64,000 nt of DNA, taken from contig JBGVEN010000009.1 of the NCBI GenBank assembly GCA_045120135.1, positions 62,001 through 126,000 of the forward strand, in the 5' to 3' direction. Positions 1 to 7,772 of this stretch are shown here, piece by piece (the stretch's first letter is position 1; each line of letters begins with the position of its first letter). The stretch is from SIG440 sp045120135. GTDB lineage: Bacteria; Bacillota; Clostridia; Monoglobales; Monoglobaceae. Below the pieces are notes generated by a model, which saw only the letters and a program-made list of their open reading frames with translations, was not told the origin of the DNA and made no database searches. The position numbers and the translations under genes were made by a program.

Positions 1-1078
1 TGGTATTATCTTCATCGACTTCCGCAGTTTTATCATCAAATTCAGTTTCAGAATTTGATTCGGTATCTGAATTTTCTTCGGCAGAATCGTTTTTAATTCT
101 GTCGGGAGCGAACCAAAGTTTCTGTGTCCTTTGATACATATCACGCACGGATTCATAATTGATTTTGAAGTCTTTTAAGAATTCTTTGTTGTCCGCCAGT
201 TTTTTACCGAGAATTGGAGCCGTGAACTCCACATTGCACACCTCTTTTATGAGTTTACAAAGCTCGGTTGCCGTTCCTGAAAATGGTCCTGACTCATCTA
301 GTAACTTAGTTATAATTTCAACCATTTTCATTCCATCACTGTCTTCAACAGAATCAGAAATCTTTTCCCAGATATGAGTACCAAACCCAAATCTAAGTTC
401 GATTTCACGGATGTCAGTATCACGTCCTTTACAATATAAGATTCCGTATCCTTTTCTCTTTGGGAAAGTATACAAAACAAAAGTTGTATCGGCTCCGCCG
501 GCAAGAGCAGTTGAACCCGAAATCATATTCTGAGGACTGCTGTCATGCATCTTTCTTAAGTGATGAACAAGTATGATGGTAATGTCCAGTTCCTTTGCAA
601 GTTTTTTCAGATAATTCATCTCTGCATACTCACAAGCATACGCGTTTCCGGCGAACTGTTCTCCTCTTATTAACTGAAAAGTATCAACGATTACGAGCTT
701 GATTTCAGGTTCTTCCTTGACGATTTTCTTTAGGAAAACATCGAATCCGTTGTCCATATTTGGTGCATCATACATAAACAAAAGATTGTCTGTATCGCAT
801 CCGGGCATGCCCTCAAGTCTGTCCTGAATACGATTTTCCGTGTCCTCCAAACAGAAATAAAGAACCTTACTCTTGTTTGTTTTAAATCCCCACAGGTTAT
901 TGCCGTTTGAAACACAAAGCGCAAGCCAAAGCGAGAGCCACGACTTACCCGACTTAGGGTGTCCCGCAAGAAAATGAACGCCTTGCGATATAAACTTCTC
1001 TACCACAAAGTTAATCGGTTTCTTTTCTTTCTTCATCAGTTCTCCTGCTGACACAGGTTTTGTTGTTAAATTAAACAT
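1..1078 (-). CDS. RepA-like AAA ATPase/helicase (3' part outside window)
   Basis: The frame starts at an ATG preceded by GGAGG and runs off the left edge (about 359 codons visible). A RecA-fold core is visible: Walker A HPKSGKSW at residues 40-47, Walker B KLVIVDTFQLIRG at 127-139, then an ILVHHLRK stretch and SGSTALAGGADT, typical of the AAA_25/RepA group of hexameric ATPases used in plasmid, phage and integrative-element replication. The visible C-terminus is very acidic (E/D/S/T rich). Four TGCAGC repeats lie directly upstream and could be iterons or operators. Seen: the ATPase motifs. Inferred: a role in replication of an integrated element that extends left of the window. It could also be a RadA/KaiC-like ATPase, but the GSTALAGGADT region favours RepA. 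Confidence 0.75.
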   Translation of the reverse strand, partial: MFNLTTKPVSAGELMKKEKKPINFVVEKFISQGVHFLAGHPKSGKSWLSLWLALCVSNGNNLWGFKTNKSKVLYFCLEDTENRIQDRLEGMPGCDTDNLLFMYDAPNMDNGFDVFLKKIVKEEPEIKLVIVDTFQLIRGEQFAGNAYACEYAEMNYLKKLAKELDITIILVHHLRKMHDSSPQNMISGSTALAGGADTTFVLYTFPKRKGYGILYCKGRDTDIREIELRFGFGTHIWEKISDSVEDSDGMKMVEIITKLLDESGPFSGTATELCKLIKEVCNVEFTAPILGKKLADNKEFLKDFKINYESVRDMYQRTQKLWFAPDRIKNDSAEENSDTESNSETEFDDKTAEVDEDNT

Positions 1079-1186
1079 TTAGATTCCTCCAATCTTTTTT
1101 AAAAAAATTCAAAAAAATATCTCCCACAGCGCCTTGGGATATTCATTATAGCGCGGTGAAAAATCCGCGTCAACGCACTTTTTAAC

Positions 1187-1260
1187 ATTGCAGCCAAATT
1201 GCAGCGAAAGTGCAGCGCGTGTGTAATATAACTATGGTTTTGTAATAAAAGTGCAGCAAA
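1187..1260. repeat. 11-bp TGCAGC direct repeats (putative iterons)
   Basis: Three contiguous 11-mers start at 1187, 1198 and 1209 (ATTGCAGCCAA, ATTGCAGCGAA, AGTGCAGCGCG). A fourth, AGTGCAGCAAA, starts at 1250. One helical turn per unit and the position just upstream of the RepA-like gene suggest protein-binding iterons or operators. Confidence 0.5.
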
Positions 1261-1284
1261 AGAAAGTTTTTTGAGCATAAAAAT

Positions 1285-1311
1285 AGCCGATGCGAAAAAT
1301 TCGCATCGGCT
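1285..1311 (-). terminator. Rho-independent terminator of the GNAT gene
   Basis: Perfect 12-bp stem (AGCCGATGCGAA pairing with TTCGCATCGGCT) with an AAA loop. On the minus strand it is followed by a short T run, 20 bp past the GNAT stop codon. The same GCCGATGC stem core recurs at 4964-4991. Confidence 0.75.
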
Positions 1312-1330
1312 GCTGTTGTTTGTATTCGTT

Positions 1331-1957
1331 TTAGAAAAGTTGTCCCGGAAGTTTCAGTTTTTCTTTATAAGGGAATTTTTTATCAAATCCCTCTGCTTCT
1401 TCCTCAGGGAACAGATATACCTCTGGTGGTCCGTATTCTCCCGTTATGCCGCTTAAATATCCAGGGATTAACTCTTTGCACAGAAAGAATGATGCGTCAG
1501 CACCTTCAGGCAGTCCATGATAACGGAGTCCAAATTCACTTGCAAAGGTAAATCCACTTTTACCATAGAAGTTAATATTCCCTTCAAAACACACTGCACC
1601 AAAGCCAAGTTCGGTAGCTTTCGCGATTGAATAATCAAGCAAAATTTTACCATAACCTTGTCTTTTAAGCTTTGGTGTAATGCAAATAGGTCCCATTGTG
1701 AGAATCGGAATATTTCTTCCGTCATCTGCTTTGATATTTGCTTTTACAAACACATTTTGCCCGATAATTTCGCCATTCTTTTCCATAACAAAATCAAGCT
1801 CTTTGACAAAGTCAGGATGTTCCCTTAACCGTGTTATGAGATAGTGCTCCATACATCCGGGGCGGTATACATTCCAAAAAGCCTCACGAATCAAGTTTTC
1901 TACCACAGGGTAATCTTCTTTTCTTTCCAAACGAATTAAATAGTCATTTTTACTCAT
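1331..1957 (-). CDS. GNAT family N-acetyltransferase
   Basis: A 208-residue protein beginning MSKNDYLIRL. The start was chosen at 1957 because AGGAGGAG lies 6-8 bases upstream; the open frame extends further but without a ribosome site. The GNAT fold is recognisable: strand/helix start IRLERKEDYPVVENLIREAF, a central beta strand with MGPICITPKLKRQGYGKILL that holds the acetyl-CoA pyrophosphate loop (R/Q-x-x-G-x-G/K), and the terminal NFYGKSGFTFASEFGLRY segment typical of YhbS-like acetyltransferases. The substrate cannot be told from sequence. It stands alone, closed by a hairpin terminator. Confidence 0.85.
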   Translation of the reverse strand: MSKNDYLIRLERKEDYPVVENLIREAFWNVYRPGCMEHYLITRLREHPDFVKELDFVMEKNGEIIGQNVFVKANIKADDGRNIPILTMGPICITPKLKRQGYGKILLDYSIAKATELGFGAVCFEGNINFYGKSGFTFASEFGLRYHGLPEGADASFFLCKELIPGYLSGITGEYGPPEVYLFPEEEAEGFDKKFPYKEKLKLPGQLF

Positions 1958-2098
1958 TATTTTTCTCCTCCTGATAATTGTTGACTGCAATGTTGGGAGG
2001 CTTGTGCGGATATTATTTACACAGCCTCCGGCTATGCCACAATATCCAAGGTGTTGTTTTTCTTCAAACAGCAATTCTCCTTAAAATAAAATATATAA

Positions 2099-2701
2099 TC
2101 AAGCCTTTCGGCGTGATTTCATCTGATATTCAAACAATCCATGTTTACTACAATAAAAATAAATCTTACCGCCGTACATTTTGGGAAAACGCACTGTGCA
2201 GTCTTGCTCAGGATATAGTTTTATCGTAAGCACCCTATCAAACCTTACATATGACACAAAGCTTATATAATGTTCCTTTGTCATTGCGTGATTAAATTCA
2301 ATATAGAAATCGTCCTCGATTTCAGAAATGTTGATTGTGTGCTCATCGTCTGCCGAAACTGCCGTTAAAGCTTCAAGTTGTTTACCGCAACACACAACCT
2401 GACTGTTGCCTGTTCCTTGCATAAAGCTTCCGCAATGGGGACAGACATAAAATTTTGTTCTTTTCATATTATTAGCACTCTCCAAATTCTGCTCCAGGTC
2501 GCCTGACAGAATGGTTTTCTCACTCACACCAAGAATATCAGCCAAAGCTGATACCGTTGACACATCAGGAAATCCATGTCCCGTCTCCCATTTTGAAACT
2601 GTCTTTGGCACAATACCCAACTTGTCGGCAACTTGTTTTTGTGTCAGCCCCTTGGCTTTTCTTAAATCGCAAAGGAGTTTTCCGTTTTTATTCAAATCCA
2701 T
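2099..2701 (-). CDS. XRE regulator fused to desulfoferrodoxin/superoxide reductase domain
   Basis: Residues 1-65 are an XRE/Cro HTH (LRKAKGLTQKQVADKLGIVPKT). From about 83 the protein matches desulfoferrodoxin. The rubredoxin-like center has Cys87, Cys90, Cys104 and Cys105 (CPHC and CC). The superoxide reductase center has His121, His138, His144, Cys184 and His187 in the family contexts HAMTKEHYI and CSKHG. All nine expected metal ligands are therefore present. Known: Dfx reduces superoxide to peroxide at a His4-Cys iron site. Inferred: a DNA-binding regulator that senses superoxide or iron state through this domain, or a regulator with residual enzyme activity. The start at 2701 is backed by GGAGG. 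Its targets are unknown; the GNAT gene downstream is a candidate. Confidence 0.85.
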   Translation of the reverse strand: MDLNKNGKLLCDLRKAKGLTQKQVADKLGIVPKTVSKWETGHGFPDVSTVSALADILGVSEKTILSGDLEQNLESANNMKRTKFYVCPHCGSFMQGTGNSQVVCCGKQLEALTAVSADDEHTINISEIEDDFYIEFNHAMTKEHYISFVSYVRFDRVLTIKLYPEQDCTVRFPKMYGGKIYFYCSKHGLFEYQMKSRRKA

Positions 2702-2771
2702 TTTTCTTTACCTCCACAATTTAAGTATAAAGCAATAATATGAAATGAACAATCCACTATCCGTACACTAA

Positions 2772-3227
2772 TCAACGTTTCTTATAAATCACAAGCTCAG
2801 GATCAGCACAATTTTCTCCATACTCGGCAACAAGCAAGAAATCCATACCTGCTACCAATCCAAAACATTTTATAAGTTCTCCGTCATTAAATTCACACTC
2901 AACCTGATTACACAGATATATTTCTTTATCATCAAGCAATTTTACCTCATAACCGCTTGGCATAGGGTATGCTATATTTACATAAGAACCGTTTATTGGA
3001 TACAAATCTTCTATTTTAGGCATACCAGAAATATTAAGACCATTAAATTCACCAATCAATGTCTGTTTTAAGTCGTTATACTTTTCTATTCCACCTAATT
3101 TTATGTACTTGTAAATAAAACACTCTTTGCCAAAGGGACAACCTTTTGATTCGGCACAACCTTTACAATTATTACTTGTTCCAAATCCACAATCGGCACA
3201 ATTGGCACCGCAAATTGATTTATTCAT
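2772..3227 (-). CDS. DUF3795-like cysteine-rich protein
   Basis: A 151-residue protein. The start was set at 3227, where GGAGG precedes ATG; a longer frame has no ribosome site. The N-terminal 45 residues carry many cysteines (CGANCADCGFG, NCKGCAESKGCPFGKECFIYKY), the pattern of the DUF3795 family, probably a zinc or iron-sulfur binding site. The C-terminal part has no recognised motif. It overlaps the upstream gene by 8 bp, so the two are co-transcribed and probably translationally coupled. No function is established for the family. Confidence 0.65.
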   Translation of the reverse strand: MNKSICGANCADCGFGTSNNCKGCAESKGCPFGKECFIYKYIKLGGIEKYNDLKQTLIGEFNGLNISGMPKIEDLYPINGSYVNIAYPMPSGYEVKLLDDKEIYLCNQVECEFNDGELIKCFGLVAGMDFLLVAEYGENCADPELVIYKKR

Positions 3228-3543
3228 TTTTATCCTCCGATTTTTTAAACATTCTTTCAAGTTCAGGACCGGTATATTCACGATTTAATCTGTCTGCATG
3301 GATTTCACTTTCTACCGGATACCAATCCTCATAAATTTTATCTGAACTTTCTGAAAATTTATTCAGTTTATAACACTGAATAATAAAATACGCACCGCAG
3401 TTTTTGCATCGCACAAGCTTTCTATACCCATCCTTACCATCATCCCAACGGTACAAAAACCACCTTATACTTCCATCAGGATTTTTAGGCTTTGGCTCGT
3501 ATTTTTTTATCAGTTCAAATTCTTCATTCTCACAGCATTTCAT
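3220..3543 (-). CDS. Hypothetical protein with CxxC motif
   Basis: A 107-residue acidic protein beginning MKCCENEEFELI. The ATG at 3543 was chosen because GAGG precedes it by about 9 bases; the longer alternative starts with TTG and has no ribosome site. It contains RCKNCGAYFIIQCYK near residues 45-60, which resembles half of a zinc ribbon, and a charged C-terminus. No family is recognised. It overlaps the DUF3795-like gene by 8 bp. Confidence 0.6.
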   Translation of the reverse strand: MKCCENEEFELIKKYEPKPKNPDGSIRWFLYRWDDGKDGYRKLVRCKNCGAYFIIQCYKLNKFSESSDKIYEDWYPVESEIHADRLNREYTGPELERMFKKSEDKNE

Positions 3544-3598
3544 TTCTTTTTCCTCGGGCAAGAATTTTTTCAAACTTACTTTCTGGCAGTTTTTAATT

Positions 3599-4267
3599 TT
3601 ATTTTATGTCTGCTCCTCCGAATATGCAAAAGCCGTTTATTTTAAGGGTTACACCATCTTTATCGACAGGCTTTATCACTCTTTTATCGCTTATTCCTCC
3701 GAAGAGACAGAATGTATTAACTTTTACATTCACATTTTCAGGCACAATAATATCAGCACCGCCAAAGGCACAGAAAAGGTCAAGCTGACTTCCATCCTTT
3801 ATTTTTGCATCTGTAAGATTGCATTTTGCACCACCAAAAACTGCTCCGATTTTTGCTACCGTAATTTCTTCGTCGGTAAAATCTATGGTTTGTGAACTGA
3901 ATGCTGTCACACTTTCCTTTTGTCCTTTTTCTGCATTCTCAATCTTCTTTTGGGGAGAAGCTGATTTCACAATCAGCTTAATACCGAGTAAAATAATGAT
4001 AATCGGCACAGAGAGCTTAAAGCCGATTGCGTATTCAATTACGCCTTGAGCAGCCAAAAGGAAATATATTCCAAGAAGCAAACAAAAAGCATTCCAGATT
4101 TTATCTCTGCTTGTTATAAGACCGCTTATAGACGGTACGATAATAAACAGTGCCCACCAACCGTCAAAGGATATATTCATATCTATTACATCAAAAGCAC
4201 CTAAAATATAGATGACACCACACGCAATTAAAATTGCTCCTATAATAATTCTTGTTAAGTTTTTCAT
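3599..4267 (-). CDS. LiaF-like membrane protein (cell-envelope stress family)
   Basis: A 222-residue protein. Four hydrophobic segments in the first about 105 residues form a LiaI/LiaF-type transmembrane domain. A basic linker and a C-terminal beta-rich domain follow, with repeats ending in FGG (AVFGGAKC, CAFGGADI, CLFGGIS, CIFGGADIK), the pattern of the C-terminal domain of LiaF (the cell wall-active antibiotic response family). In bacilli LiaF restrains a LiaS sensor kinase; no LiaRS pair is visible here, so the partner may be the co-transcribed TetR protein. Its ATG overlaps the stop codon of the TetR gene by one base (TAATG), which indicates translational coupling. Confidence 0.8.
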   Translation of the reverse strand: MKNLTRIIIGAILIACGVIYILGAFDVIDMNISFDGWWALFIIVPSISGLITSRDKIWNAFCLLLGIYFLLAAQGVIEYAIGFKLSVPIIIILLGIKLIVKSASPQKKIENAEKGQKESVTAFSSQTIDFTDEEITVAKIGAVFGGAKCNLTDAKIKDGSQLDLFCAFGGADIIVPENVNVKVNTFCLFGGISDKRVIKPVDKDGVTLKINGFCIFGGADIK

Positions 4268-4866
4268 TATTTCTTACCTCCGTTTTTTTCAGGTTTACCT
4301 GTTTGAATTTTTTTAGTGTCTGATTTCATCATCATAACAGCTCCGACAAATTCACGAGTCAACATGTCCGAAATCTGTTCTTCTGTATACTCATATACTT
4401 TCATTGCAGACAGAGTTGCAAGTCCAAAGGTAAATATCCATACCTGTTCAAAAAGCATTCTTGCCTGCTCAACACCTAACCCATAGTCTTTTGAAATCAC
4501 ATCTACACAGGTATCTTCGACTGTTTTAAGTCCTTGCACTGCTTCGGGATTTTTGTGCATAAACAAAAACTCGAAGAGCTTTGGTTCTTTCGTAGCAAAA
4601 GAAATAATCTGCATACCCATCTGCTTAAACGCAGGTGTGTAATCGGTAAAATTCTTTGAATACTCCTTAAACATTTCAACACCTGCATCTGTTACTGCAT
4701 TTTTCAAATCATTCATATTTTCAAAAGCAGTAAATATAGGTCTTGAAGAAGTACCAAGTTTTGCTCCTAAATCTCTTGCAGTCAGGGAGTCCACACCTTG
4801 CTCTCTTACCATATCAAGAGCAACCTTTACAACCTCTTCCTTAGTATATTTTGGCTTTGGGGGCAT
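4267..4866 (-). CDS. TetR family transcriptional regulator
   Basis: A 199-residue protein starting MPPKPKYTKEEVVKVALDMV. The frame holds three nearby ATGs; the one at 4866 was chosen because AAAGG sits 9 bases upstream while the others abut it. The N-terminal HTH is canonical (ALDMVREQGVDSLTARDLGAKLGTSSRPIFTAFENMNDL). The C-terminal helical domain, with LFEFLFMHKNPE and a late FTFGLATL segment, resembles TetR_C_33-type ligand domains. It is probably autoregulatory: a near-perfect 24-bp palindrome lies just downstream of the promoter, between promoter and start codon. It forms a two-gene unit with the LiaF-like gene. Confidence 0.85.
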   Translation of the reverse strand: MPPKPKYTKEEVVKVALDMVREQGVDSLTARDLGAKLGTSSRPIFTAFENMNDLKNAVTDAGVEMFKEYSKNFTDYTPAFKQMGMQIISFATKEPKLFEFLFMHKNPEAVQGLKTVEDTCVDVISKDYGLGVEQARMLFEQVWIFTFGLATLSAMKVYEYTEEQISDMLTREFVGAVMMMKSDTKKIQTGKPEKNGGKK

Positions 4867-4887
4867 TTCCATCATCCTTTCAAAGTC

Positions 4888-4911
4888 GTTACGCAACATT
4901 CGTTGCATAAC
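4888..4911. promoter_or_regulatory. Palindromic operator candidate for the TetR regulator
   Basis: The plus strand reads GTTACGCAAC, 4 bases (ATTC), then GTTGCATAAC, so 9 of 10 positions are symmetric. It sits between the -10 box at 4921-4926 and the TetR start codon, a standard autorepression position. Confidence 0.6.
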
Positions 4912-4920
4912 ATTTGTTTT

Positions 4921-4949
4921 ATTATAACTTATAATCTTTTGCTTGTCAA
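4921..4949 (-). promoter_or_regulatory. Promoter of the TetR-LiaF unit
   Basis: The minus strand reads TTGACA (4949-4944), a 17-bp spacer, then TATAAT (4926-4921). Both boxes are consensus. Confidence 0.75.
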
Positions 4950-4963
4950 TATCTATTAACGAA

Positions 4964-4991
4964 AACAGCCGATGCAAACGCATCGGCTGTT
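4964..4991 (-). terminator. Terminator after rhodanese lipoprotein gene
   Basis: Perfect 12-bp stem, AACAGCCGATGC with GCATCGGCTGTT around a 4-base loop, followed by a short T run on the minus strand. The stem core matches the hairpin at 1285-1311. Confidence 0.7.
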
Positions 4992-5006
4992 AGTGTTTTT
5001 ATAGTT

Positions 5007-5462
5007 TTATTTTTCTACCTCATACGGCCAATCAATGATTCCGCCAAACTCTTTTACATTGGTGTAGCCAAGTTTGGAAAGAGCTTCGGCTGCGATTTTA
5101 CTTCGTCTGCCAGATCTGCAATATACTAAAATCAGTTTGTCCTTATCAAGTAACATTTCTTCTGCTTTATTTTCAATTTCGGTATATGGAATCAGGATTG
5201 CATTCGGAATGTGTCCCTCGTCAAACTCGTCTTGTTCTCTTGTATCCAAAATGATATGTTCTTCGCCTGAATCCATTATCTTTTTGGCTTCTTCTGCCGT
5301 AATTTGTTGGTACATTTCTTTTTCTCCTTTTTCTGAAACAATTATAGATGTCGGTCCGTCCGCTCCGCCGATAATTCCGATACTCGTAGCATCTCCGCAT
5401 GCGGTAAGCAGTACGCAAAGTAAGACGGATATAATACACAATATTTTCTTCATAAAATTCAT
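5007..5462 (-). CDS. Rhodanese-like lipoprotein
   Basis: A 151-residue protein. The signal peptide MKKILCIISVLLCVLLTAC ends in a lipobox (LTAC), so it is probably a lipoprotein on the outer face of the membrane. A short segment SIGIIGGADGPTSIIVS follows, a motif known from beta subunits of sodium-pumping decarboxylases and from many small clostridial lipoproteins. The rest is a rhodanese domain (ITAEEAKKIMDSGEEHIILDTREQDEFDEGHI) with the catalytic loop CRSGRRS, so the active-site cysteine is present. Possible roles are sulfur transfer or persulfide handling at the surface. A hairpin terminator follows. The ATG at 5462 has AAAGGG upstream. Confidence 0.85.
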   Translation of the reverse strand: MNFMKKILCIISVLLCVLLTACGDATSIGIIGGADGPTSIIVSEKGEKEMYQQITAEEAKKIMDSGEEHIILDTREQDEFDEGHIPNAILIPYTEIENKAEEMLLDKDKLILVYCRSGRRSKIAAEALSKLGYTNVKEFGGIIDWPYEVEK

Positions 5463-5489
5463 TCTATTAAATCCCTTTCTAGTGATAGA

Positions 5490-6302
5490 TCAAAGCGCCT
5501 TTCCACCTGATACCTTTATGACTTGTCCCGTAATCATTCGTGCCTGCTCGCTTGCTAAAAACAAAATCGTTTCGGCAATGTCACAAGGCTCTATCAGTTT
5601 ACCCATAGGAATCAACGGAATGACTGCATTTTCCAAGTCTTCATCAATCCATCCTGTTTGTGTAGGCCCCGGTGCAACTGCATTTACAGTAATTTCATAT
5701 TTTGCAACCTCAAGAGCAATACTGCGTGTAAGCGCCTCTAATGTTGCTTTGCTTGCTCCATAGGTAATCTGTCCTGCAAAAACTTGCGATGCATCGGTAG
5801 AAAGATTGACAATTCTGCCGTAATCTGTGCGGTGATTGATAAACTCTCTTATCATCAAAATACTTCCCCTGACATTTACAGCAAAGGTATCATCAATCAC
5901 ATTTTGAGTAACTTGCTCTATTGTATCAATGCCTTCCATATCACCATCTGCAGCATTATTAATGAGTATATCAACTCTTTTATACTTTTCCAAAACCTTT
6001 GCATAAATTTCCTTTACGGCGCCCTCACAGGAAATGTCGCTTTCTAAAATGAGATAGTCTGCACCCATTTTTTTGAGCTTGTTCTCTACATCATCGCTAC
6101 CTCCTGCATTTGCCTTAAAATATCTGTCTGCACCATTTTGGTTGGTCTTGCTTTCATCAAACTCCCGCAGAATTTTCTTATACACCAAAACAACCTTTGC
6201 TCCTTCACGAGCCAAGGCAAGTGCTGTTGTTGCACCAATGCCCCATGGGTTGTTTGCTCCTGTAATAATAGCTACTTTATCTTTTAATCCGTAATCAATC
6301 AT
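5490..6302 (-). CDS. SDR family oxidoreductase (3-oxoacyl-ACP reductase-like)
   Basis: A 270-residue classical short-chain dehydrogenase. The cofactor-binding region is KVAIITGANNPWGIGATTALALAREGAKVVLVY. The NNAAD motif lies near residue 115, and the catalytic Ser-Tyr-Lys reads as STDASQ...YGASKATLEALT. The C-terminal ITGQVIKVSGG is as in FabG relatives. The GANNPWGIG turn is slightly longer than the usual TGxxxGIG. NADP preference is likely but not proven. GAGG precedes the ATG. Substrate unknown; the neighbours give no pathway. Confidence 0.85.
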   Translation of the reverse strand: MIDYGLKDKVAIITGANNPWGIGATTALALAREGAKVVLVYKKILREFDESKTNQNGADRYFKANAGGSDDVENKLKKMGADYLILESDISCEGAVKEIYAKVLEKYKRVDILINNAADGDMEGIDTIEQVTQNVIDDTFAVNVRGSILMIREFINHRTDYGRIVNLSTDASQVFAGQITYGASKATLEALTRSIALEVAKYEITVNAVAPGPTQTGWIDEDLENAVIPLIPMGKLIEPCDIAETILFLASEQARMITGQVIKVSGGKAL

Positions 6303-6323
6303 TTTTGTTACCTCATCAAATTC

Positions 6324-6683
6324 TTATTTATCATTTACAATATAACATAATTCCCCAATTGCAGCAATAGTTGCTATGATACACACAACCGCCAAACTGT
6401 ATTTTATTTCAATAAACTGTAATGTGGGCGGCAGAAGAAATAATAACAGTCCCGTAATTTTATTCATCACAGTATGCAAAGAGATTAACTTTTTCGTATA
6501 AGCAAAACCCAATATAACATTAAAGATTTTAATAATTGCAATTACAACAATCCATACCCATATCCATTTTGGAATATGAATTACGGGCAAAAATTTAATA
6601 AGTGTCACTGCAAAGAAAATAAAATCTGAGGTGGTATCGAGCCTTGCCCCAAATTCGCTGACAGAATTTGAAATCTTATTTCT
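6324..6683 (-). pseudogene. 5'-truncated CDP-alcohol phosphatidyltransferase remnant
   Basis: The open frame translates to SVSEFGARLDTTSDFIFFAVTLIKFLPVI and on through three membrane segments. The family motif is DG(x2)AR(x8)G(x3)D(x3)D. Only the second half, GARLDTTSD, is left, and a stop lies a few codons upstream, so the first catalytic half and N-terminal helices are gone. A GTG at 6608 could start a 94-residue peptide that would lack the catalytic site. The break falls at the 3' end of the adjacent nucleotidyltransferase gene, which points to a deletion joining the two. Seen: truncation. Inferred: non-functional PgsA/phosphatidylserine-synthase-like remnant. Confidence 0.7.
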
Positions 6684-7716
6684 TTATCACTTTTTTGCAC
6701 CATGTGCGTTTGTTGCACTTGGGACACTTTAAATAACGGGTAGTTCCCATATGCATCGCATTAAGTGCCTGCGTATAGGTAGGCACAATCTCGTGACCGC
6801 AATTTTTGCATTTATATGCACCCACACCGACTTCAAGCTTTAATGCATAGAAGCACGGTATCAAAAATACAACGCAAATACCAAGAATCGTGACAAGTTG
6901 CCACACTCCTTCGGGTATCAAGAATGTAGTAATAAAGAGACCTGCAATTAGCGCTGTAATACTTACGGTCATAATTACCCACATAGAAGACCAGATTGTT
7001 TTGTTCTTCTTCTCTAATTCGTTTGCCATTTCAAGCAAAATCTGTTCGTTTTTTTGAGTACTATTTTCAGCAATCCATTTCTTTGACCAATCAAACAATG
7101 TTTCTGCCATCGAATTAAAATCTACCATTCCGCCATTTTTCAAATTTAAAAAGGTATTGATAATAGCTTGTTCGTCAGGATTTGCGACTGTGAGCAATTC
7201 TCTCTGATGTTTAATATAATTTCCTGTTTGCTTAAAGACAATTGCCTGCACAACAAAAGATGCCGATTTATATAGACCTCTCAAGATATTTTCGCTCTTT
7301 TCGTGAAGCATATTATGAACGCATCCGTGAAAGATATTGCAAGCACCAGTTTTGATTGCTCTGTTTATAGCGTTTTCGTCAACAACAGCCATAACTTCAT
7401 CAAGACTTCCCTTGATTGGTGTGGTGTCATGGCAAAACTGGAAGAGGTCAGATGGCTCCCAGTTCATAATATCGTCTTTACCAGAGAGAAAACCACAAAT
7501 AAGTTCTCTGTGCGGAAGAGTATTAAGCATTTTGTTATAGGTTTGAATATCCATAGCAGACAATTCATCCAAAATTACAACAACATCAATATCGCTTGTT
7601 TCTGTTGCTTCGCCACGACCATAACTGCCTTGCAAACCGACAAACCATACACGATTTTCAAATGTATGATTTAAATTCTGTAAAAAGTCATTCATCCAAG
7701 TAGTAATATCCACCAT
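6676..7716 (-). CDS. Nucleotidyltransferase-domain protein fused to membrane segment and zinc ribbon
   Basis: A 346-residue protein. Residues 25-50 hold the MNT/pol-beta motif GLQGSYGRGEATETSDIDVVV (G-S, then D-x-D at 42 and 44). A helical region follows to about 240, with two membrane segments at about 245-265 and 270-295. The C-terminus has two CxxC pairs (CKNC and CPKC) with an intervening PTYTQALNAMHMGTTRYLKC. The last 110 residues resemble small stand-alone clostridial zinc-ribbon membrane proteins, so the gene may be a fusion. Without a partner HEPN/MNT antitoxin pair a toxin-antitoxin role cannot be claimed. Substrate unknown. Confidence 0.75.
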   Translation of the reverse strand: MVDITTWMNDFLQNLNHTFENRVWFVGLQGSYGRGEATETSDIDVVVILDELSAMDIQTYNKMLNTLPHRELICGFLSGKDDIMNWEPSDLFQFCHDTTPIKGSLDEVMAVVDENAINRAIKTGACNIFHGCVHNMLHEKSENILRGLYKSASFVVQAIVFKQTGNYIKHQRELLTVANPDEQAIINTFLNLKNGGMVDFNSMAETLFDWSKKWIAENSTQKNEQILLEMANELEKKNKTIWSSMWVIMTVSITALIAGLFITTFLIPEGVWQLVTILGICVVFLIPCFYALKLEVGVGAYKCKNCGHEIVPTYTQALNAMHMGTTRYLKCPKCNKRTWCKKVIKK

Positions 7717-7772
7717 TCAAATCACCTCATTAACTTCAATTTTTCTGACAAAACATTAACTGCATATATAGA

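Noticed and set aside
1271..1456. Plus-strand 61-codon frame over the GNAT 3' end
   Set aside because: Overlaps the terminator hairpin and the real minus-strand gene, and has no ribosome site.
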